In this document: one piece after another, positions 34,787-41,303 of the stretch
How the letters are laid out: the number at the start of each line of letters is the position of its first letter
Position numbering within the stretch: position 1 is the stretch's first letter
Assembly (NCBI RefSeq): GCF_000239775.1
Contig: NZ_CAFI01000014.1
Location: forward strand, 1-41,303
Source: Bradyrhizobium sp. ORS 375
GTDB lineage: Bacteria > Pseudomonadota > Alphaproteobacteria > Rhizobiales > Xanthobacteraceae
DNA: 41,303 nucleotides
Direction of reading: 5' to 3'
The notes under the pieces: model-generated
What the model was told of the DNA's origin: nothing
The model's database searches: none
The model's input: the letters and a program-made list of their open reading frames with translations, nothing else
Made by a program: the position numbers and the translations under genes

Positions 34787-36001
34787 ATGGCCCAGCGTTT
34801 CGACCGGATCTGGCACAATGCGCGGCTCGCAACCTTGCGTGAGGGGCAGCCGGGCCTCGGAGTGGTCGAGCAGGGCGTCGTGGCTGCGCGCGATGGCCGC
34901 ATTGCCTTCGCAGGTCCGCAATCGGAATTCCCTGCCGATGCGGACGCGCCCGAACGCATCGATTGCGAGGGACGCTGGATCACGCCGGGTCTGGTCGATT
35001 GCCACACCCATCTGGTGTACGGCGGCGATCGCGCCCACGAGTTCGAACTGCGGCTGGCAGGCGCGAGCTACGAGGAGATTGCGCGCGCCGGCGGCGGCAT
35101 TGTCTCCACTGTCGCAGCAACACGTGCGGCCAGCGAAGAGGCGCTGATTTCCAGCGCTCTAGCGCGGCTGGACGCGCTGATCGCCGAAGGCGTCACCACC
35201 ATCGAGATCAAGTCCGGCTACGGCCTGGAGGCGGCAACCGAGCTGCGACAATTGTCCGCAGCCCGCGCGCTCGGCAGTCGGCGGCCGGTCAGTGTCCACA
35301 CCAGCTTTCTCGGCGCCCACGCGTTGCCGCCGGAAGCCGGTGGCGACAAGGATCGCTACATCGATCTGGTCTGCAACGAGATGCTGCCTGCGGTCGCGAC
35401 ATCAGGTCTTGCTGATGCGGTCGATGCGTTCATGGAGACCATCGCTTTCTCCGCGGCGCAGACCTCGCGCGTGTTCGCGGCGGCCAAGGCCCTTGGCCTG
35501 CGGGTCAAGCTGCATGCTGACCAGCTCTCCAACCTCGGCGGGGCGGCGCTCGCAGCCGGGTTCGGCGCGCTTTCGGCCGATCATCTCGAGCACACCGACG
35601 ACGCCGGCGCCGCCGCGATGGCGAAGGCCGGCACCGTCGCCGTGCTGCTACCCGGAGCGTTCTACTTCATCCGCGAGACGCAGAAGCCGCCCGTCGAGCT
35701 GTTTCGCAAACATGGCTTGAAGCTCGCGCTGGCGACCGACTGCAATCCCGGCTCGTCGCCGCTGACGTCGTTGCTTTTGACCATGAACATGGCGGCGACA
35801 TTGTTCCGCATGACGGTGGATGAATGCATCGCCGGTGTCACGCGCGAAGGCGCCCGCGCGCTGGGCTTGTTAGCTGAGACCGGCACGCTCGATGCCGGCA
35901 AGTGGTGCGATCTCGCGATCTGGGACATCGACCGTCCGGCAGAGCTGGTCTATCGCATGGGCTTCAATCCGCTGCATCAGCGCGTCTGGAGGGGCCAATG
36001 A
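34787..36001 (+). CDS. hutI: HutI, imidazolonepropionase
   Basis: A 404-residue zinc or iron amidohydrolase that opens the ring of 4-imidazolone-5-propionate to give formiminoglutamate, third step of histidine breakdown. Metal ligands: His73 and His75 in [10 protein letters not shown], His243 in KLHADQLS, and Asp318 in [10 protein letters not shown]. Other conserved parts are [15 protein letters not shown] and [12 protein letters not shown] strong GGGAGG site precedes ATG 34787, and the frame upstream is not coding. Its stop overlaps the hutH start by 4 nt. First gene of hutIHU. Confidence 0.94.
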   Translation: MAQRFDRIWHNARLATLREGQPGLGVVEQGVVAARDGRIAFAGPQSEFPADADAPERIDCEGRWITPGLVDCHTHLVYGGDRAHEFELRLAGASYEEIARAGGGIVSTVAATRAASEEALISSALARLDALIAEGVTTIEIKSGYGLEAATELRQLSAARALGSRRPVSVHTSFLGAHALPPEAGGDKDRYIDLVCNEMLPAVATSGLADAVDAFMETIAFSAAQTSRVFAAAKALGLRVKLHADQLSNLGGAALAAGFGALSADHLEHTDDAGAAAMAKAGTVAVLLPGAFYFIRETQKPPVELFRKHGLKLALATDCNPGSSPLTSLLLTMNMAATLFRMTVDECIAGVTREGARALGLLAETGTLDAGKWCDLAIWDIDRPAELVYRMGFNPLHQRVWRGQ

Positions 36002-37545
36002 GCACGATCATTGTCGAGCCGGGCCGTGTCAGTCTCGCTGATCTCGCGACCGTCTACTCCGGCGCAGCGCTCGCGCTTGATTCAGCGTATTGGCCGCGCG
36101 TCGAAGCCGCGGCGGCGATCGTCGCCAAGGCGGCGCAGGGCGCCGAGCCGGTCTATGGCATCAACACCGGCTTCGGCAAACTCGCCTCGAAACGCATTCC
36201 GCCCGACCAGACCGCGCAGCTGCAGCGCAATCTGATTCTCTCGCATTGCTGCGGTGTGGGACCCGCGACGCCCGAGCCGGTCGTCCGCCTGATGATGGCG
36301 CTGAAGATCATCTCGCTCGGCCGCGGCGCCTCGGGCGTGCGGCGTGAAATCATCGAGCAGCTGCAGGCGATGCTGGCGCACGGCGTGTTGCCGTTCGTGC
36401 CTCAGCAGGGATCCGTCGGCGCATCGGGCGATCTGGCCCCGCTCGCGCATATGACCGCGGTCATGATCGGCGAGGGCCAGGCGTTCGTCGACGGCCGGCT
36501 GGTGCCGGGCCGCGAAGTGCTAGCGCGCGCCGGTCTCAGCCCGGTCACCCTCGGGCCAAAGGAAGGACTGGCGCTGATCAACGGCACGCAGTTCTCGACG
36601 GCCTACGCGCTCGCCGGCCTGTTGCGCGCGCATGGCCTGCTCAACGCTGCCTTGGTGACAGGCGCGCTGTCGGTCGACGCGGCGATGGCCTCGACCGCGC
36701 CATTCCGGCCCGAGATCCAGGCGCTGCGCGGTCACCCCGGACAGATCGAAGCCGGCCGTGTGCTCACCGATCTGCTCGACGGCAGCGCCATCCGGCTGTC
36801 GCATCTCGAGGGCGACGAGCGCGTGCAGGATCCGTATTGCCTGCGCTGCCAGCCGCAGGTCGCCGGCGCCGCGCTCGATCTGCTGAGCCAGGCCGCGCGC
36901 ACGCTGGTCGCTGAAGCCAATGCCGTCACCGACAATCCGCTGGTGCTGGTCGAGACCGGTGAGATCATCTCCGGCGGCAATTTCCACGCCGAGCCGGTGG
37001 CGTTCGCGGCCGACCAGATCGCGCTGGCGCTGTCCGAGCTCGGCGCGATCAGCGAGCGGCGCATCGCGACGCTGGTCGATCCCGCGCTCAATTTCGGCCT
37101 GCCGCCGTTCCTCACGCCGGAGCCGGGCCTGAACTCCGGATTCATGATCGCCGAGGTGACGGCGGCGGCGTTGTTCGCCGAGAACAAGCAGCGCGCGCTG
37201 CCGTGCTCGATCGATTCCACGCCGACCAGCGCCAATCAGGAAGACCACGTCTCGATGGCCGCGCACGCGGCGCGGCGGCTGCACGACATGGCGGACAACC
37301 TCGCCCACATCATCGGCATTGAGCTGCTGGTCGCTGCCCAGGGCATCGAGCTGCGCGTGCCGCACGGCACCAGCGCCGCGCTCTCCGCCGTGATCGGCGC
37401 GCTGCGCAAGCATGTGCCGGCGCTGGAGAACGACCGCTACATGGCCAACGATCTCGCCAAGGCCGCCGCGCTCGTCGCGGCCGGGGCGTTGGCCCGCGCC
37501 GCCGCCGATTCACTCGGACGCGATCCGTTTCCTAGGCTTGGATGA
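35998..37545 (+). CDS. hutH: HutH, histidine ammonia-lyase
   Basis: A 515-residue lyase that removes ammonia from L-histidine to give urocanate, the first step of the pathway. The Ala142-Ser143-Gly144 triad in [14 protein letters not shown] forms the MIO electrophile; numbering is identical to Pseudomonas HutH, as is Tyr53 in VYGINTGFG. Other marks are [31 protein letters not shown] and the QEDHVSM segment near the C-terminus. A tyrosine or phenylalanine ammonia-lyase is a formal alternative but the hut setting is decisive. ATG 35998 overlaps the hutI stop (ATGA). It lies 9 bp before hutU. Confidence 0.95.
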   Translation: MSTIIVEPGRVSLADLATVYSGAALALDSAYWPRVEAAAAIVAKAAQGAEPVYGINTGFGKLASKRIPPDQTAQLQRNLILSHCCGVGPATPEPVVRLMMALKIISLGRGASGVRREIIEQLQAMLAHGVLPFVPQQGSVGASGDLAPLAHMTAVMIGEGQAFVDGRLVPGREVLARAGLSPVTLGPKEGLALINGTQFSTAYALAGLLRAHGLLNAALVTGALSVDAAMASTAPFRPEIQALRGHPGQIEAGRVLTDLLDGSAIRLSHLEGDERVQDPYCLRCQPQVAGAALDLLSQAARTLVAEANAVTDNPLVLVETGEIISGGNFHAEPVAFAADQIALALSELGAISERRIATLVDPALNFGLPPFLTPEPGLNSGFMIAEVTAAALFAENKQRALPCSIDSTPTSANQEDHVSMAAHAARRLHDMADNLAHIIGIELLVAAQGIELRVPHGTSAALSAVIGALRKHVPALENDRYMANDLAKAAALVAAGALARAAADSLGRDPFPRLG

Positions 37546-37554
37546 GAGGGACCC

Positions 37555-39225
37555 ATGAACCGACGTCTCGACAATGAACGGGTGATCCGCGCCCCCCGTG
37601 GCAGCGACATCAGCGCCAAGAGCTGGCTCACCGAAGCCCCGTTGCGCATGTTGATGAACAATCTCGACCCGGACGTTGCCGAGAAGCCGAGCGAGCTGAT
37701 CGTCTATGGCGGCATTGGCCGCGCCGCGCGCGACTGGGACAGTTTTGATCGCATCGTCGCGTCTCTGCGCAAGCTCGAAGCGGATCAGACGCTGGTGGTG
37801 CAGTCCGGCAAGCCTGTCGGCATCTTCCGCACGCACCGAGACGCGCCGCGCGTGCTGATCGCCAACTCCAACATCGTGCCGCATTGGGCGACGCTCGATC
37901 ATTTCAATGCGCTCGATAAAATGGGTCTGATGATGTACGGCCAGATGACGGCCGGCTCCTGGATCTACATCGGCAGCCAGGGCATCGTGCAGGGCACCTA
38001 CGAGACCTTCGTCGAGGTCGGCCGCCGCCACTACAATGGCGATCTCGCCGGCAGGTGGATTCTCACCGCGGGTCTCGGCGGCATGGGCGGCGCGCAGCCG
38101 CTCGCCGCGACCATGGCCGGCGCCTCGATGCTCGCCGTCGAATGCCAGCCGAGCCGCATCGAGATGCGGCTGCGCACCGGCTATCTCGATCGCCAGGCGG
38201 CGACGCTGGACGAGGCGCTGGCGCTGACGGAAGAGGCCGCCAAAACCAGGAAGGCTGTGTCGGTCGGCCTGCTCGGCAACGCCGCCGAAATATTCCCCGA
38301 GCTCGTCCGCCGCGGCGTGCGGCCTGACATCGTCACCGATCAGACCAGCGCGCATGATCCGATCAACGGCTATCTGCCGAAGGGCTGGACGCTCGCCGAG
38401 TGGGAGGCGAAGCGCGCGTCCGATCCCAAGGCTGTCGAACAGGCGTCCAAAACCTCCATGGTCGGCCACGTCCAGGCGATGCTGGACTTCCATGCCATGG
38501 GCATCCCGACGCTCGACTACGGCAACAACATCCGCCAGATGGCCAAGGACATGGGCCTCGCCAACGCGTTCGATTTCCCCGGCTTCGTGCCGGCCTATAT
38601 CCGTCCGCTGTTCTGCCGCGGCATCGGCCCGTTCCGCTGGGCGGCGCTGTCGGGCGATCCTGAGGATATCTACAAGACTGACGCCAAGGTGAAGGAGCTG
38701 CTGCCCGACAACAAGCATCTTCACAATTGGCTCGACATGGCCAGGCAGCGCATCAAGTTCCAGGGCCTGCCGGCGCGGATCTGCTGGGTCGGGCTCGGCG
38801 ACCGCCATCGGCTCGGGCTCGCCTTCAACGACATGGTTGCGCGCGGCGAGCTGAAGGCGCCGATCGTGATCGGCCGCGATCATCTCGATTCCGGCTCGGT
38901 GGCGAGCCCGAACCGCGAGACCGAGGCGATGAAGGACGGCTCCGACGCGGTGTCGGACTGGCCGCTGCTGAATGCGTTGCTCAACTGCGCCAGCGGCGCG
39001 ACCTGGGTGTCGCTGCATCATGGCGGCGGCGTCGGCATCGGCTATTCGCAGCATGCCGGCATGGTGATCGTCGCCGACGGCACGGCAGATGCGGCTCGGC
39101 GTCTGGAGCGCGTGCTGTGGAACGATCCCGCGACCGGCGTGATGCGCCATGCGGATGCCGGCTACGACGACGCCATCGCCTGCGCCGAGGCCAATGGGCT
39201 CGATCTGCCGAGTCTCGCCCGTTAA
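37555..39225 (+). CDS. hutU: HutU, urocanate hydratase
   Basis: A 556-residue NAD-dependent urocanase that hydrates urocanate to imidazolonepropionate, the second step. It has the N-terminal [10 protein letters not shown] motif, NAD-binding loop [18 protein letters not shown] (172-189), the TDQTSAHDP strip (261-269), and the NAD-adduct cysteine Cys410 in [13 protein letters not shown], the same number as in Pseudomonas putida. GAGAGGGACCC precedes the ATG. It is the last gene of hutIHU; 81 bp separate it from bchI, with no clear intrinsic terminator between. Confidence 0.96.
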   Translation: MNRRLDNERVIRAPRGSDISAKSWLTEAPLRMLMNNLDPDVAEKPSELIVYGGIGRAARDWDSFDRIVASLRKLEADQTLVVQSGKPVGIFRTHRDAPRVLIANSNIVPHWATLDHFNALDKMGLMMYGQMTAGSWIYIGSQGIVQGTYETFVEVGRRHYNGDLAGRWILTAGLGGMGGAQPLAATMAGASMLAVECQPSRIEMRLRTGYLDRQAATLDEALALTEEAAKTRKAVSVGLLGNAAEIFPELVRRGVRPDIVTDQTSAHDPINGYLPKGWTLAEWEAKRASDPKAVEQASKTSMVGHVQAMLDFHAMGIPTLDYGNNIRQMAKDMGLANAFDFPGFVPAYIRPLFCRGIGPFRWAALSGDPEDIYKTDAKVKELLPDNKHLHNWLDMARQRIKFQGLPARICWVGLGDRHRLGLAFNDMVARGELKAPIVIGRDHLDSGSVASPNRETEAMKDGSDAVSDWPLLNALLNCASGATWVSLHHGGGVGIGYSQHAGMVIVADGTADAARRLERVLWNDPATGVMRHADAGYDDAIACAEANGLDLPSLAR

Positions 39226-39228
39226 CCG

Positions 39229-39257
39229 TTGACGGGTTGAAGAGCGGCCCCTGATTG
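39229..39257 (+). promoter_or_regulatory. Weak candidate sigma-70 promoter for bchID
   Basis: TTGACG at 39229-39234 and TGATTG at 39252-39257 are 17 bp apart, a permitted spacing, and lie just after the hutU stop and about 50 bp before bchI. The -10 is poor. I saw no TGT-N12-ACA (PpsR/CrtJ) site in the 81-bp gap, so photosynthesis-type control is not evident here; a site further upstream remains possible. Confidence 0.25.
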
Positions 39258-39306
39258 TGGTCTCATGCCGCCAACGCGGCCGAGACGCCGCGAGCAGGGG
39301 ACGCTC

Positions 39307-40353
39307 ATGGGAATAGCCTTTCCGTTCTCGGCCATCGTCGGCCAGGACGAGATGAAGCTGGCGCTGATGATCGCCGCCGTCGATCCCAAGGTCGGCGGCG
39401 TGCTCGCCTTCGGCGACCGCGGCGCCGGCAAGTCCACGGCGGTGCGCGCGCTGGCCGCGCTGCTGCCACCGATGAGCGCCGTGGTCGGCTGTCCCTATCA
39501 ATGCGACCCGGCCGATGCCGCCGGGCAATGCGCCGAATGCCGCGCGCGCTCCAAGCCGGGCGGCAAGGGCAAGAAGCCGGCCGCGTTGAAGGCGCATGAG
39601 GTGCCGGTCCCGGTGATCGACCTGCCGCTCGGCGCCACCGAGGATCGTGTCGTCGGCGCCCTGGATCTCGAACGCGCGCTGGCGCATGGCGAGAAGTCGT
39701 TCGAGCCCGGGCTGCTGGCGCGCGCCAACCGCGGTTTTCTCTACATCGACGAGGTCAACCTGCTGGAGGATCATCTCGTCGATCTCCTGCTCGACGTCGC
39801 CGCATCCGGCGAGAACGTGGTCGAGCGCGACGGCCTCAGCATCCGCCATCCCGCGCGCCTTGTGCTGGTCGGCACCGGCAATCCGGAGGAGGGCGAGTTG
39901 CGGCCGCAGCTGCTCGATCGGTTCGGCCTCTCGGTCGAGGTCAAGACGCCCGGTGACCTGCCGACGCGGATCGAGGTGATCAAGCGGCGCGACTCGTTCG
40001 AAACGGATTCCGCCGCCTTCGTCGCGCATTGGGAGAAGGAGGAGGCGAAGCAGCGCAAACGCATCCTCGCGGCGCGCGAGCACATCGGCTCGGTCAAGGT
40101 CGCCGATCGCGAGCTGGAGCGGGCGGCGCGGCTGTGCATGGGGCTCGGCACCGATGGCTTGCGTGGCGAACTCACCCTGATGCGCGCGGCGCGGGCGGCT
40201 GCGGCGCTCGACGGCGCCAAGGCGGTCGATGACGGCCATCTCAAGACGGTCGCGCCGATGGCGCTGCGGCACCGTCTCCGGCGCAATCCGCTCGACGATT
40301 CCGGCTCCTCTGTGAGGGTCGAGCGCGCGATCAACGAGCTGTTCGCGTCGTGA
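39307..40353 (+). CDS. bchI: BchI, magnesium chelatase ATPase subunit I
   Basis: A 348-residue AAA+ ATPase. With BchD it forms a ring complex that drives BchH to insert Mg into protoporphyrin IX, first committed step of bacteriochlorophyll synthesis. Seen: PFSAIVGQDEMKLAL (6-20), Walker A GDRGAGKS (36-43), a cysteine-bearing insert (CPYQCDPADAAGQCAEC, about 62-78), Walker B FLYIDEVNLLEDHLVDLLLD, the sensor segment LVGTGNPEEGELRPQLLDRF, and the C-terminal lid with LGTDGLRGELTLMRAARA. An AGGGG site precedes ATG 39307. Its TGA overlaps the bchD GTG, so the two are coupled. Presence marks the organism as phototrophic. Confidence 0.96.
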   Translation: MGIAFPFSAIVGQDEMKLALMIAAVDPKVGGVLAFGDRGAGKSTAVRALAALLPPMSAVVGCPYQCDPADAAGQCAECRARSKPGGKGKKPAALKAHEVPVPVIDLPLGATEDRVVGALDLERALAHGEKSFEPGLLARANRGFLYIDEVNLLEDHLVDLLLDVAASGENVVERDGLSIRHPARLVLVGTGNPEEGELRPQLLDRFGLSVEVKTPGDLPTRIEVIKRRDSFETDSAAFVAHWEKEEAKQRKRILAAREHIGSVKVADRELERAARLCMGLGTDGLRGELTLMRAARAAAALDGAKAVDDGHLKTVAPMALRHRLRRNPLDDSGSSVRVERAINELFAS

Positions 40354-41303
40354 GCGACGGCGCCGCGATCTGGGCCGATGCTGTCATCGCGGCCGCGCTC
40401 GCCGCGATCGATCCACATGCGGCGTCGGTGCTGCTGCGGGCGGGCGCGGGCCCGGTGCGCGAGCAATGGCTCGATCTGCTGCGTGAGCTGACGCCGGATG
40501 CTACGACGATACGCAAGCTGCCGCCGGCGATCTCCGACGATCGCCTGCTCGGCGGGCTCGATCTCGCCGCCACCTTGCAGGCGGGACGTCCGGTGATGCA
40601 GCGCGGGCTGCTCGCCGAGGCCGATGGCGGCGTGCTGATCGCGGTCATGGCCGAGCGCATGGCCCCATCGGCGATGGCCCATCTCACCGCTGCGCTCGAT
40701 ACAGGCGTGATCAGCATCGAGCGCGACGGGATGTCGCTGCGCGCGTCGGCCCGGTTCGGCCTGATCGCGCTCGATGAGGGCATCGGTGACGAGCGGGTAT
40801 CGCCCGCACTCGCCGATCGCTTGGCCTGTCATCTCGATCTCGGCACCGTCGCGCGCGCCGATCTCGGCGAGAGCCTGTTCACATCGTCGGACATCGCAGC
40901 AGCGCGCGCGCTGCTGCCGCAGGTCTGTCTGTCCGAGGACGCGATCGCCGCGCTGACGACGACGGCCGTGGTGCTCGGCATCGACTCGCTGCGCGCGCCG
41001 TTGCTGGCCTGTCCTGTGGCCCGCATCGCCGCGGCTCTCGACGGTGAGACCGATGTTGCCGAGCCGCACATTGCCTGCGCCGCGCGGCTGGTGCTGGCGC
41101 CGCGCGCCACCCGGCTGCCGGCGACCGAGGACGACGCTGAGAGCAACGAGGCGCCGGAGCCGCAGAACGATCAGGCCGACAGCGCGGAGGACGATCGCAG
41201 CAACGATGGTCCGCTCGAGGATCGCGTGCTCGACGCAGCGCAGGCCGCCATTCCCGCCGATCTGTTGAAGCGCCTGCAGGACGAGCGCGCGATGCGGGCG
41301 CGG
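40350..41303 (+). CDS. bchD: BchD, magnesium chelatase subunit D (5' part; cut by window end)
   Basis: The first 318 codons of bchD are visible and open to the last base. Translation from GTG 40350 (overlapping the bchI TGA) gives VSDGAAIWADAVIAAALAAI at the start, then PVMQRGLLAEADGGVLIAVM, an AAA-like region without a good Walker A, and RLVLAPRATRLP. An acidic, Asn/Gln/Asp-rich linker follows (about 253-288), typical of BchD between its AAA and von Willebrand A domains, and the window ends in LLKRLQDERAMRAR. The integrin-type metal site would lie beyond the end. BchD is the platform on which BchI works; it does not itself hydrolyse ATP. Confidence 0.93.
   Translation, partial: MSDGAAIWADAVIAAALAAIDPHAASVLLRAGAGPVREQWLDLLRELTPDATTIRKLPPAISDDRLLGGLDLAATLQAGRPVMQRGLLAEADGGVLIAVMAERMAPSAMAHLTAALDTGVISIERDGMSLRASARFGLIALDEGIGDERVSPALADRLACHLDLGTVARADLGESLFTSSDIAAARALLPQVCLSEDAIAALTTTAVVLGIDSLRAPLLACPVARIAAALDGETDVAEPHIACAARLVLAPRATRLPATEDDAESNEAPEPQNDQADSAEDDRSNDGPLEDRVLDAAQAAIPADLLKRLQDERAMRAR

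Noticed and set aside
39226-39306. PpsR/CrtJ (TGT-N12-ACA) or FNR site in front of bchI
   Set aside because: No matching spacing of TGT and ACA and no TTGAT-N4-ATCAA was found in the gap.
37510-40272. 920-residue minus-strand frame
   Set aside because: It is antisense to hutU and bchI, both firmly identified.

Overview
The window reads as chromosomal DNA of a photosynthetic Bradyrhizobium, or a close relative in the Bradyrhizobium/Rhodopseudomonas group. It is GC-rich and densely packed. It carries dispersed palindromes of a kind I remember from Bradyrhizobium genomes. Several small proteins look lineage-specific, and the window ends in the bacteriochlorophyll magnesium-chelatase genes bchI and bchD. 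The taxonomic call rests on recalled family resemblance, not on a search.

Layout. 1-478: a dispersed repeat, a perfect hairpin and a terminator. 479-1828 (-): a GudP-type glucarate/galactarate transporter. 2283-4426 (+): an acetylpolyamine amidohydrolase-like enzyme and two small unknown proteins. 4445-6880 (-): PEP synthase. 6987-8159 (+): a BacA/SbmA/YddA-type membrane protein without an ATPase domain. 8119-11402 (-): beta-glucosidase, glucokinase and Pfk-2 in one tightly coupled operon. 11595-17002 (+): a complete Dpp/Opp-type ABC importer, divergent from that operon. 17051-18787: a palindromic repeat, two small genes and a thioredoxin-reductase-like flavoprotein. 18794-25046 (-): a second Dpp/Opp-type importer headed by a TIM-barrel sugar isomerase, with a LacI-type operator in front. 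25257-29479: a secreted unknown protein, then a divergent module of regulator plus beta-propeller (-) and DUF899 thioredoxin-like protein plus small protein (+). 29497-32492 (-): a NitT/TauT-type ABC transporter flanked and split by palindromic repeats. 32606-39225: histidine utilisation (hutC, hutF on -; hutI, hutH, hutU on +). 39307-end (+): bchI and bchD (bchD cut by the window end).

How the parts work together. Beta-glucosidase, Glk and Pfk-2 would take an imported beta-glucoside to glucose, glucose 6-phosphate and, after isomerisation, fructose 1,6-bisphosphate; the divergent importer is the obvious candidate for uptake. The second importer is probably also for a carbohydrate or related compound, because of its isomerase and operator. 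The hut genes convert histidine to urocanate, imidazolonepropionate, formiminoglutamate and formylglutamate; the final hydrolase (HutG) is not in the window. HutC is the likely repressor, and the adjacent NitT-type transporter may bring in histidine, urocanate or a related imidazole. BchI and BchD are the AAA+ motor subunits that drive Mg insertion into protoporphyrin IX.

Most genes belong to well-known families. I do not see a clear-cut new system. The best candidates for something little described are the regulator/propeller/DUF899 module at 26430-29479 and the beta-glucoside operon that includes a phosphofructokinase. No tRNA, rRNA, CRISPR array, insertion sequence or prophage gene was recognised.
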